A program made the translations under genes and the position numbers. The notes beneath the pieces are model-generated. The model saw only the letters and a list, made by a program, of their open reading frames with translations, was not told where the DNA came from and searched no databases. This document shows, in pieces, positions 16,645 to 24,056 of a stretch of 64,000 bases of DNA (within the stretch, counting starts at the first letter, position 1; every line of letters starts with the position of its first letter). This DNA comes from Rhodopseudomonas_A palustris_F (GTDB taxonomy: Bacteria > Pseudomonadota > Alphaproteobacteria > Rhizobiales > Xanthobacteraceae), in assembly GCF_000013745.1 (NCBI RefSeq), contig NC_007925.1:5146001-5210000 (forward strand), given 5' to 3'.

Positions 16645-17685
16645 ATGGAGCAGATTATCCGCATTGGGATGGATACGTCGAAGCATTTTTTCCAGCTGCA
16701 CGGGGTCGATGCCGCCGAGAAGCCGGTGCTGCGCAAGAAGCTGCGGCGCAAGGAGATGCTGGCGTTCTTCGCCAAGCTGCCGCCGACGCCGATCGGGATC
16801 GAGGCCTGCGGTGCGGCGCACTACCTGGCGCGGGAGCTGGGCAAACTCGGCCACGTGGTGAAGCTGTTGGCGCCGCAGCACGTCAAGCCTTACGTCAAGC
16901 GCAACAAGAACGACGGGCGCGACGCCGAGGCGTTGTGCGAGGCGATGAGCCGGCCGACGATGGAGTTCGTGCCGGTGAAGACCGCGGAGCAGCAGGCGGC
17001 GCTGATGCTGATGGGACTGCGGCAGCAGCTGATCGCAAGGCGTACCCAGCTGAGCAATGCGATTCGCGGTTATGCCGCGGAATTCGGCCTGATCTCGCCG
17101 AGAGGTCTCGACAAGATCGAGCCGCTGCTGTTGCGGATCGCGCAGGACGACACCGTGCCGACGCTGGCGCGCGAGCTGTTCGCGCTGCAGGGCCAGGACT
17201 ACGCGCGACTGCAGAATGAGCTGAAGGTGATCGACGCCAAGCTGTTGGCCTGGCATCGCGCCGACGCCTGCAGCCGGCGGCTGGCGCAGATTCCCGGAGT
17301 AGGACCGATCGGCGCCAGTGCGCTGGTGATGAAAACGCCGGTGCCGCAGACCTTCGCCTCGGCCAGGGCCTTTGCGGCCTGGCTCGGCTTGACGCCGAAG
17401 GATCATTCCACCGCCGGCAAGCTTCGGCTCGGCACCATCACCCGCGCCGGCGATGAACTGCTACGCAGCCTGTTGGTGGCGGGAGCGACCGCGGTGATCC
17501 AGCAGGTGCGCCGTGGCCGCGGCCGGGCGTCGCCGTGGTTGCTGGCGCTGCTGGCGCGCAAGCCGCCCAAGCTCGCGGCGGTAGCGCTCGCCAACAAGAT
17601 CGCCCGGATCGCCTGGAAGCTGATGCTGACCGGAGAAAATTACGACGGCGCGCGGATGCTGAACGCATCGCCGCACGCCGCCTGA
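16645..17685 (+). CDS. IS110/IS1111-family transposase (DEDD recombinase)
   Basis: Recombinase that excises and inserts the element, guided by an element-encoded RNA in characterised relatives. The 346-residue product begins IIRIGMDTSKHFFQLHGVD, giving the first acidic residue of the RuvC-like DEDD domain; E in PIGIEACGAAHY and the two Asp in KRNKNDGRDAEALCEA supply the others. The C-terminal Tnp2 domain (about 210-320) shows the helix-hairpin-like IPGVGPIGASAL, then AFAAWLGLTPKDHSTAGK and GTITRAGDELLRSLL, which carries the presumed catalytic Ser. The length is normal. ATG 16645 follows GGGAG at 5 nt; an upstream in-frame start is not supported. No frameshift or stop is seen, so it may be active. 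Confidence 0.94.
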   Translation: MEQIIRIGMDTSKHFFQLHGVDAAEKPVLRKKLRRKEMLAFFAKLPPTPIGIEACGAAHYLARELGKLGHVVKLLAPQHVKPYVKRNKNDGRDAEALCEAMSRPTMEFVPVKTAEQQAALMLMGLRQQLIARRTQLSNAIRGYAAEFGLISPRGLDKIEPLLLRIAQDDTVPTLARELFALQGQDYARLQNELKVIDAKLLAWHRADACSRRLAQIPGVGPIGASALVMKTPVPQTFASARAFAAWLGLTPKDHSTAGKLRLGTITRAGDELLRSLLVAGATAVIQQVRRGRGRASPWLLALLARKPPKLAAVALANKIARIAWKLMLTGENYDGARMLNASPHAA

Positions 17686-17928
17686 GAGATCGGCCGGCAG
17701 GCATTCGCCCGCCGGCCGGGCCGGAGCTGCAAGAGGAGACAGATGGCGCGATCGATCGATCCGAGAGGCGAGACAGTCCGTGGAATCCATTGGCACGTAA
17801 AGGTCGTGACTATGTGTGGAGCTCGCGTCGCGGAAACCATCTTGGCCAGCGGTCCAAAGCGACCGCATCAACAGGCCGGACATATGGATGCAAGCGATCC
17901 GATCCGACATCAAAAACTCTTGTGGCTC
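17686..17928 (+). ncRNA. Candidate bridge/seek RNA region of the IS (3' non-coding end)
   Basis: The 243 nt between the transposase stop and the right inverted repeat contain no gene. They open with a strong hairpin (17692-17717: GGCCGGC ... GCCGGCC). GGAATCCAT at 17782-17790 is the exact reverse complement of the right target flank ATGGATTCC (17944-17952), as expected for a right-target guide. TGTGTGGA (17812-17819) resembles the element's own left end. CATATGGAT (17881-17889) repeats the sequence across the right border (17941-17949). Location, pairing potential and precedent in IS1111 elements support a guide RNA; exact ends are unknown. Confidence 0.6.
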
Positions 17929-17942
17929 GGGGGCCGTCCACA
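17929..17942. repeat. IS right subterminal inverted repeat
   Basis: GGGGGCCGTCCACA, perfect inverted copy of 16573-16586; lies within about 4 nt of the right border. Confidence 0.9.
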
Positions 17943-17946
17943 TATG

Positions 17947-17991
17947 GATTCCGGACTTGCTCGTTCTTGCGAACTCGCAATCCGGAATGAC
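17947..17991. repeat. Right part of the interrupted REP element
   Basis: GATTCCGG completes the palindrome begun at 16538; then TTGCTCGTTCTTGCGAACTCGCAA and TCCGGAATGAC, the inverted counterpart of the GTCATTCCGG start at 16500. The uninterrupted element would be about 114 nt with inverted ends. Confidence 0.82.
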
Positions 17992-18034
17992 AGCGTCGTA
18001 TTCGGTTGCGCGCGAACAGCACGACCGTGCGAGT

Positions 18035-19015
18035 CTAGCCCACCCCCACCACCTCGGTGAACTGCTTCAGCCCGATGAAAGCGACGTCCTCTTCCAGCAC
18101 CAGATAGACCGGGATCGCCGCGAGGTAGCTGCGAAATCGGCCCTTGTCCTCGAACCGGGCGCGGAATTGCGACCCCGCCAGGTGCTCCATCATGTGATGG
18201 ATGATGCCGCCGGCGACATAGATGCCGCCCTTGGCGCCGAGCACCAGCGCCAGATTGCCGGCGACGCTGCCGAGCAGCGCGCAGAACATGTCGACCGCTT
18301 CGCGGCAGGTCGCGCACGAACCTTCGACCCCGGCCTTGGTGATCTGCGGCGCGGCGCGCGGCGGCAGCGAAAGACCATCGAGCGACACCAGCGCGTCGTA
18401 GAGATTTTCCAGCCCGCTGCCGGACAGCGCGCGCTCGGCGGAGACGTGACCGAACTTGCGCCGCAGCACGCCGATCACCGCATCCTCACGCGGATTGACG
18501 CCGGCGAGCGTGGCATGGCCGCCTTCACTCGGCAGCACCGCGCGGCCGTGCGGCAGCGGCACGTTGGTGGTCATGCCTAGCCCGGTGCCGGGGCCCAGCG
18601 CGAACAACGGCGCGCCCGGGACCGGGTGGCCACCGCCAAGCTGGCGCAGCCGCGCCTTAGGGATCGCCGACAGCGACCATCCCACCGCCGCGAAATCGTT
18701 GATCACCCGCACCGCAGGAATCGCGAACGCCGCGCTGAGTTCGGCGGCGTCGATCACCCATGGCGAATTGGTCATCACGCAGCGGCCGTTCTCCACCGTG
18801 CCGGCGACCGCGAGATGCGCGGCACCGATCGTGCCGAGATCCGACTGCTTGCGCAGATAGGCCGCCATGGCCTCGGCAAAACTCGGATAATCGCTGACCA
18901 CCAGATGCATGACGGCACCGATCGCGCCGCCGCGCAGCAGCGCGAACCGCGCATTGGTGCCGCCGATGTCGGCCAGCAGCACCGGCTGGCCAGCGGCTTG
19001 CAGCTGTGCCGTCAT
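18035..19015 (-). CDS. glk: Glucokinase
   Basis: Cytoplasmic ATP-dependent hexose kinase converting glucose to glucose 6-phosphate. The product (about 326 residues) is in the usual 320-340 range. It begins with the phosphate-1 motif LLADIGGTNARFALL, followed by the sugar-binding VINDFAAVGWSL with the catalytic Asp, the phosphate-2 segment LGPGTGLGMT, PSEGGHATLA with the sugar-binding Glu, and AKGGIYVAGGI near the C-terminus. This is the E. coli Glk type, not the ROK type (no zinc CXCGXXGC motif). ATG 19015 is preferred since the GGTNAR motif then sits about 15 residues in; in-frame ATGs at 19051 and 19102 would add 12-29 unconserved residues and no ribosome site clearly decides. It is divergent from the agarase-like gene. 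Confidence 0.92.
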   Translation of the reverse strand: MTAQLQAAGQPVLLADIGGTNARFALLRGGAIGAVMHLVVSDYPSFAEAMAAYLRKQSDLGTIGAAHLAVAGTVENGRCVMTNSPWVIDAAELSAAFAIPAVRVINDFAAVGWSLSAIPKARLRQLGGGHPVPGAPLFALGPGTGLGMTTNVPLPHGRAVLPSEGGHATLAGVNPREDAVIGVLRRKFGHVSAERALSGSGLENLYDALVSLDGLSLPPRAAPQITKAGVEGSCATCREAVDMFCALLGSVAGNLALVLGAKGGIYVAGGIIHHMMEHLAGSQFRARFEDKGRFRSYLAAIPVYLVLEEDVAFIGLKQFTEVVGVG

Positions 19016-19273
19016 CCCTGCCGCGCCGCCTTGAAAGCCTCGCCGCAGCATGAGGTTTTCGGAGTATCCTGCTTCAGCGCGCTCCGGGAGAGCCGGTTGC
19101 ATGACGCCCCGGTGGTTGTCGCCTCAGGGATCGATACCGCCAATCTGTCGTCCTCCGGCTGTTCCAATGCGGAGCTTCTCGATAGTCCCGCGGACCCAAT
19201 AAGGTGTTGTGTTATATCAAAGATCTTGCCGACCGCGACTGCGAAGATGCGCTGTGAACAAGGAGATAGATGG

Positions 19274-20617
19274 GTGCGACGAACCAAATGGGGCGGCCTT
19301 GCCGATGGCTGTTTCGAACCCAGCGGCTTCTTTCGGGTGGAGCAGGACGATGGCGTATTCTGGTTCGTCGATCCCGATGGCGGCCGGTTTCTGTCCAAGG
19401 GCGTCAACAACGTCCAGTTCGCTCCGGATCAGATTCGCGGCACCGATCGGACGCCCTATGCCGAGGCCTGCCTGGCGAAATACGGCAGCCGCAACGAATG
19501 GCGTCGCGCGGCGGCGGAGCGATTGACCGGCTGGGATTTCAACACGCTGGGCTGCTGGTCGGATGAGATCGTCGCCGGCGCAGGCGCCTTGCCGCTGGCC
19601 ACCGCGCCGATCGTCGACCTCGGCGCTTCGTTCTGGCTGCATCGTCACGGCCAGCGCTTTCCCGACGTGTTCGACGCCGAATTCGACAATCACATCCGGC
19701 AACGCGCCAAGGACCTGTGCACGCCGCGCCGCAATGCTCCGGAATTGCTCGGCACCTTCATCGACAACGAGCTGTACTGGTCGCCTGACTGGCGCGGCCA
19801 CGACGAGTTGCTGACCACGTTCTTGAATTTTCCGCCCGGACGCGCCGGCCGCGTCACCGCGATCACCGCGCTGCAGCAGCACTATGGCGAGTTCGCCCAC
19901 TTCAACGTGATCTGGCACACGCCGGTGCGGTCCTGGGAGGCACTGCATGCGCTCGAGACCATCGCGGCGCCGTTTGTGCGCGCGGCGCCGGGCGGCGATT
20001 ATGCCGTGCTCGAAGCGGAGGCCAACCGCAACCCGCGGCGCGCGGCGTTCGCCGCCGATTGCGACGCCTTTGCCGCGGTGGTGGCCGACCGCTATTTCGA
20101 ACTCTGCACGGCGGCGATCAAGGCCGCCGATCCCAACCATCTGGTGCTCGGCGCAAGGCTCGGCGCGCTGCCGCACGACGGCGTGGTCGCCGCCGCCGGC
20201 CGCCATCTCGACGTGATTTCGTTCAATTGCTACGGCTTCGACCCATCGGCCTTGCTCGACGCCTATGCGGTGACCGGCAAGCCCTGCCTGATCACGGAGT
20301 TTTCGTTTCGCGGCGACGATGCAGGCCTGCCGAACAGTTGCGGCGGCGGTCCGCGGGTCGCCACCCAGGCCGACCGCGCCCACGCCTTCGAGCGCTATGT
20401 CGCCGCGGCGCTGATCAAGCCGAATCTGGTCGGCTACCACTGGTTCGAGCATGCCGATCAGCCGGCCGAAGGCCGCTTCGACGGCGAGGACTGCAATTAC
20501 GGCACGGTGACGATCAAAGACGAGGTCTATCCGGAACTCACGGCATCGATGAGCCGGTTGAATGCGGCGGCGGAGAGCATCCATCGCAAGGCCGTGGCGG
20601 CGCGACCGGCGGCTTGA
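19274..20617 (+). CDS. Agarase-like glycoside hydrolase (clan GH-A TIM barrel)
   Basis: A 447-residue predicted carbohydrate-active enzyme. The N-terminal part (EPSGFFRVEQDDGVFWFVDPDG, then FLSKGVNN) and the KYGS...W...RLTGWDFNTLGCWSD segment resemble bacterial beta-agarase-type TIM barrels. IDNELYW supplies the clan-A acid/base Asn-Glu pair, and CLITEFSFRG the likely nucleophile Glu; HWFEHADQPAEGRFDGEDCNYGTV lies near the C-terminus. No signal peptide is seen, so it looks cytoplasmic, unusual for a polysaccharide depolymerase. The GTG at 19274 is chosen because AAGGAG (19260-19265) lies 8 nt upstream; an in-frame ATG at 19247 lacks such a site. The overlapping ATG at 19270 is out of frame. 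Substrate unknown; the glucokinase neighbour fits sugar use. Confidence 0.75.
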   Translation: MRRTKWGGLADGCFEPSGFFRVEQDDGVFWFVDPDGGRFLSKGVNNVQFAPDQIRGTDRTPYAEACLAKYGSRNEWRRAAAERLTGWDFNTLGCWSDEIVAGAGALPLATAPIVDLGASFWLHRHGQRFPDVFDAEFDNHIRQRAKDLCTPRRNAPELLGTFIDNELYWSPDWRGHDELLTTFLNFPPGRAGRVTAITALQQHYGEFAHFNVIWHTPVRSWEALHALETIAAPFVRAAPGGDYAVLEAEANRNPRRAAFAADCDAFAAVVADRYFELCTAAIKAADPNHLVLGARLGALPHDGVVAAAGRHLDVISFNCYGFDPSALLDAYAVTGKPCLITEFSFRGDDAGLPNSCGGGPRVATQADRAHAFERYVAAALIKPNLVGYHWFEHADQPAEGRFDGEDCNYGTVTIKDEVYPELTASMSRLNAAAESIHRKAVAARPAA

Positions 20618-20814
20618 CGGATCCGCCTGCGGGTCACCCGCGGCGTAGGACGGCGGCGACGTCAGATAGCTTGGCGATCACCGTAGCGCTACGAGGACAA
20701 TGAAACGACCGCGAGTTCCGCAACCGGAAATTGCGGCTCTTAAACCATCCCTAACTCCGTTTACTAACTGGCCTTCCATCTATTGCGGGTCACTGTCCGG
20801 ACGGGAGGACCGGC
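20618..20814. other. Intergenic region before the GGDEF-EAL gene
   Basis: 197 nt likely to hold the promoter of the diguanylate cyclase/phosphodiesterase gene. I see no motif I can name beyond the GGGAGG ribosome site just before its start. Confidence 0.4.
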
Positions 20815-23562
20815 ATGCCATCGATATTTTCGCATCCGACGATTCATCTTGGCAAAGACGCAATCGCCCCGTGCGACGACCAATCGATCGACCCGAACTC
20901 AATCACCCGCCGCGATCCGACCCGATGGCTGATGCTGTGCGGCGTTCTGTTGATCTCCTCGATCGTGATTGCGACCGCGCTGATCATCGATCAATTCCGG
21001 GAGCGCGCGCTGCAGAACAGCGAACGCGAACTCAGCAATACGGCGCTGCTGCTGGCACGCCATTTCGATCGCGAGCTCGACGATGTGGCGGCGGTCCAAG
21101 ACGACATCGCCACACAGCTTCAGTTAAGCTCGCCGGGCGGGTTTGCCGGAATGGGCACACTGAACGCCCACGAGCTGCTGCGCGCCAAGTTGAGCGGAGC
21201 ACATGACGTCTCCGGCATCAATCTGTTCGACGCCCGCGGCATCTTGATCAATTCCTCGGAGCGCTGGCCGGTGCCGGACGTTTCGATCGCCGACCGGGCG
21301 TATTTCGGGACCCTCGCATCCGGCGAGACGCGCGAGCAGTCGGCCATCGAACTGGTGCAAGGCCGGTTGTCGCAGGGGTGGTCCTTGGTGCTGTCGCGCC
21401 GATTGAACGGCCCGAACGGCGAATTCGTCGGGTTGCTCACCCGCGGCATGTCACCCGACCGCTTCGAGCAGTTCTTCGCCTCGGTGGCGCTCGCCAAGGA
21501 CTCCGCGGTCGTGATGCATCATCGCGACGGCACCTTGCTGGCTCGCCATCCCCACGTCGAAGAGTTGCTCGGGAAGAATTTCAAGACCGGGCGGGAGGAC
21601 CAAAGGCGGCTGTTCGAAACGCCGGGGCTCGCGCGACTGCCGAGCCCGATCGATGGTCAGGAGCGGCTGGTGGCCTCGCACGCTTTGACCGACTTCCCGC
21701 TCCTGATGGTGGTCACCACCACGGTCTCCTCGTCGCTCGCCGACTGGTATCGACAGACCCGCTTCCTGATTATCGTCGCCGCCGGCTCGACCATGATCAT
21801 CGCGGCCATTCTGTTCCTGATCATAAGGCAGCTGACCCGGCAGCACCGTGCCACGCAACGCCAGCTGACGCGCGACAAGCAACGTCTCAGCACGGCGATC
21901 AACAATATGACGCAAGGGCTCTTGCTGTTCGATTCGTCGGCGCGGCTGGTGGTCTGCAATCAACGCTACATGGAGATGTACGGGCTGTCGGCTGAGGTGG
22001 TGAAGCCGGGCTGCTCGCTTCGACAGATCCTGGCCGAACGCAAGGCCGCCGGTTCTTTCGAAGGCGACATCGACGCTTATTGCGCCGACACGCTGAGCCA
22101 CGTCGCGGCCCGCAATGTCACGGTCGCCGTGACCCCGGACGGCCGTTCGATTCAGATCGCAACCGAGCCCGCCCCCGAGGGGGGCTGGGTTGCCACCCAC
22201 GAAGACATCACCGACCGGCGACGCTCCGAAGAGCGCATCGCCTATCTGGCGCATTACGACGAACTGACCAGCCTGCCCAATCGCACCTCGTTTCGGGAGC
22301 GGATCGAGGACGAGTTCGAGCGTGTCGCGCGCGGCGGCACGCTGGCGCTGCTCTACATCGACATCGACGAATTCAAGGCCATCAACGACTCGTTGGGCCA
22401 CCCGGTCGGCGACGCGTTGCTCAAGATCGTGGCCGCGCGGCTGAAGGCCTGCCTTCGCGAAACCGACTTCGTGGCGCGACTGGGCGGCGACGAATTCGCC
22501 ATTCTGCAAACCGCGCCCCGCGATGTCCAGGAGGTCACCGAGTTGGTGGCGCGGCTGTTCGAAACAATTCGTGCCCCGTGCGAATGCCTCGGGCACCAGA
22601 TCTCCACCGACGCCAGCATCGGCATCGCTTTGGCGCCGCCCCACGGCACCGACACCGATCAATTGATCAAGAACGCCGATCTTGCGATGTACCAAGCCAA
22701 GGCGGACGGACGCCGGACCTGCCGCTTCTTCGAACCGCGGATGGAGGCCAGCGCCAAGGAGCGCCGCACCCTGGAGCTCGAGCTGCGGAAAGCGATCGCA
22801 GATTGCGCTTTCGAGATTTACTACCAACCGATCGTCGAGCTTCGGAACGGCGACGTGATCGGCTGCGAAGCCTTGCTGCGCTGGCGCCATCCGCAGCGCG
22901 GCATGATCTCGCCGGCCAAGTTCATCCCGGTGGCCGAAGCGACCGGGCTGATCAACGAGCTCGGCGAATGGGTGTTGCGCACGGCGTGCGCCGAGGCGGC
23001 GAACTGGCCGGCGGAGATGAGCGTCGCCGTCAATGTGTCGCCGGTGCAGTTCAAATCACGAACCCTGCCCCTCAAGGTCGCGGCAGCGCTAGCCGCCTCC
23101 GGACTACCCGCGAGCCGATTGGAGCTCGAGATCACCGAGGCGGTGCTGATCGACGACGACGAAACGGCACTGAGCGTGCTGCATGAACTGAAGACGCTCG
23201 GCGTTCGCATCGCGTTGGACGATTTCGGCACCGGCTATTCGTCGCTCAGCTATCTGCAGCGCTTTCCGTTCGACAAGATCAAGATCGACCGCTGCTTCAT
23301 CGACGGCATCGCCAGGCCGGACGGCGCCTCGGCCATCGTGCAGGCGGTGGTCAACATCGCGACCGCGCGCCACATGACCACCACCGCGGAGGGCGTCGAA
23401 ACCGCCGAGCAACGCGACCTGCTGCGCGGCTTGGGCTGCACGCATATGCAGGGCTATCTGTTCAGCCCGGCGATCGCCCCCGACACGGTCAGGCAGCTGT
23501 TCGCGGGGGGCGGCAATGCCGCCGGATCGCGGCGATCGCGCGCCGACCGAGCTCGGCGATGA
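20815..23562 (+). CDS. Membrane-bound dCACHE-PAS-GGDEF-EAL cyclic-di-GMP protein
   Basis: Makes and/or breaks cyclic di-GMP in response to a periplasmic signal. Of 915 residues: TM1 about 39-59; periplasmic CACHE-like sensor about 60-310; TM2 about 317-337; PAS domain about 355-470; GGDEF domain about 475-645; EAL domain about 655-905. The cyclase motif RLGGDEF is intact (GGDEF 557-561) and the inhibitory I-site RxxD is present (R548-D551). The phosphodiesterase motif is intact too (E685-A686-L687, later DDFGTGYSSL and the ETAEQ region). Both activities are therefore possible; which dominates cannot be read. ATG 20815 follows GGGAGG at about 8 nt. It stands alone; the small gene after it is convergent. 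Confidence 0.93.
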   Translation: MPSIFSHPTIHLGKDAIAPCDDQSIDPNSITRRDPTRWLMLCGVLLISSIVIATALIIDQFRERALQNSERELSNTALLLARHFDRELDDVAAVQDDIATQLQLSSPGGFAGMGTLNAHELLRAKLSGAHDVSGINLFDARGILINSSERWPVPDVSIADRAYFGTLASGETREQSAIELVQGRLSQGWSLVLSRRLNGPNGEFVGLLTRGMSPDRFEQFFASVALAKDSAVVMHHRDGTLLARHPHVEELLGKNFKTGREDQRRLFETPGLARLPSPIDGQERLVASHALTDFPLLMVVTTTVSSSLADWYRQTRFLIIVAAGSTMIIAAILFLIIRQLTRQHRATQRQLTRDKQRLSTAINNMTQGLLLFDSSARLVVCNQRYMEMYGLSAEVVKPGCSLRQILAERKAAGSFEGDIDAYCADTLSHVAARNVTVAVTPDGRSIQIATEPAPEGGWVATHEDITDRRRSEERIAYLAHYDELTSLPNRTSFRERIEDEFERVARGGTLALLYIDIDEFKAINDSLGHPVGDALLKIVAARLKACLRETDFVARLGGDEFAILQTAPRDVQEVTELVARLFETIRAPCECLGHQISTDASIGIALAPPHGTDTDQLIKNADLAMYQAKADGRRTCRFFEPRMEASAKERRTLELELRKAIADCAFEIYYQPIVELRNGDVIGCEALLRWRHPQRGMISPAKFIPVAEATGLINELGEWVLRTACAEAANWPAEMSVAVNVSPVQFKSRTLPLKVAAALAASGLPASRLELEITEAVLIDDDETALSVLHELKTLGVRIALDDFGTGYSSLSYLQRFPFDKIKIDRCFIDGIARPDGASAIVQAVVNIATARHMTTTAEGVETAEQRDLLRGLGCTHMQGYLFSPAIAPDTVRQLFAGGGNAAGSRRSRADRARR

Positions 23563-23575
23563 GCGAACCGCTCAT
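23559..23575. terminator. Perfect inverted repeat joining two convergent stop codons
   Basis: ATGAGCG-AAC-CGCTCAT. The left arm contains the TGA stop of the GGDEF-EAL gene (23560-23562), the right arm the TGA of the minus-strand small gene (23572-23574). A short GC stem with no T-run; candidate shared terminator. Confidence 0.45.
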
Positions 23576-23823
23576 GTCGAGGCCGCAGCCCCCGCTCGCC
23601 GCGGCGCCGGCGCCAGTTCCTCGAATTGCGACGGAATGTAGTCGCGCCCCTGCTCGTCGGTAATGACCACGCGCCAGCCCTCGCTCGCCCAGATCCGTGC
23701 CTTGGCGATGGCGATCAGCGCGCTGATTCGGCTGCTTCGCATGGTCTCGTTGTCGCGTTGCGCGGTGATTTTATAGGCCAAACTTTCCGACTCCAGATCG
23801 ATCGACCAAGCGTTGTGGCCCAT
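23572..23823 (-). CDS. Small hypothetical protein
   Basis: An 83-residue product beginning MGHNAWSIDLESESLAYKI and containing a central helix (SRISALIAIAKARIWASEGWRVVITDEQGRDYIPSQFEEL). The mix of charged helix and a WRVVITD strand looks like a real folded small protein rather than a chance frame; I do not recognise a named family. An in-frame ATG at 23970 would add 49 basic residues with unlikely composition, so the internal ATG is preferred although no strong ribosome site precedes it. It is convergent with the GGDEF-EAL gene, with stop codons 10 nt apart. Confidence 0.6.
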   Translation of the reverse strand: MGHNAWSIDLESESLAYKITAQRDNETMRSSRISALIAIAKARIWASEGWRVVITDEQGRDYIPSQFEELAPAPRRAGAAAST

Positions 23824-24056
23824 GGTGTTGGCTGCAATTCGCCGGCAACGAGGCAATTTGGCGATGGTCGCCGCAGCCCTGTAAGGCTGGTTCCGATGCC
23901 GATCACACGTGGTTGATTCGCGCTGCGACGGCGCCGATTCGATCGGGGACAACATAACGCGTCGCAACATTCTTTCGCGAGTTGCACCCGAGCGGACTTG
24001 AAAGAGCGACGGCGATCTGCTCAGCCAATCTGAACAGCGGAGATCGTTTCAAGTCC

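Larger units (their letters stand above)
16566..17946 (+). mobile_element. IS110-family (IS1111-like) insertion sequence inserted in a REP palindrome
   Basis: About 1.38 kb. Contains one DEDD transposase gene and no terminal inverted repeats, but a perfect 14-bp subterminal pair TGTGGACGGCCCCC (16573-16586) and GGGGGCCGTCCACA (17929-17942), as in the IS1111 subgroup. Joining the outside sequences restores an uninterrupted palindrome (GGTTATG + GATTCCGG pairing with CCGGAATCCATAACC at 16539-16553). The trinucleotide ATG occurs at both borders, so the ends are uncertain by 3 nt. The short 5' end (about 75 nt) and long 3' end (about 255 nt) match the IS1111 layout, in which the guide RNA comes from the 3' end. 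The element looks intact. Confidence 0.88.

Noticed and set aside
16563..17950. Target-site duplication around the IS
   Set aside because: Only an ambiguous ATG is shared at the borders, which fits the family's insertion without real duplication; I do not claim a TSD.
18626..19273. Upstream extension of the agarase-like protein frame
   Set aside because: Lies antisense to glk and has unlikely composition; the GTG at 19274 has an ideal ribosome site.
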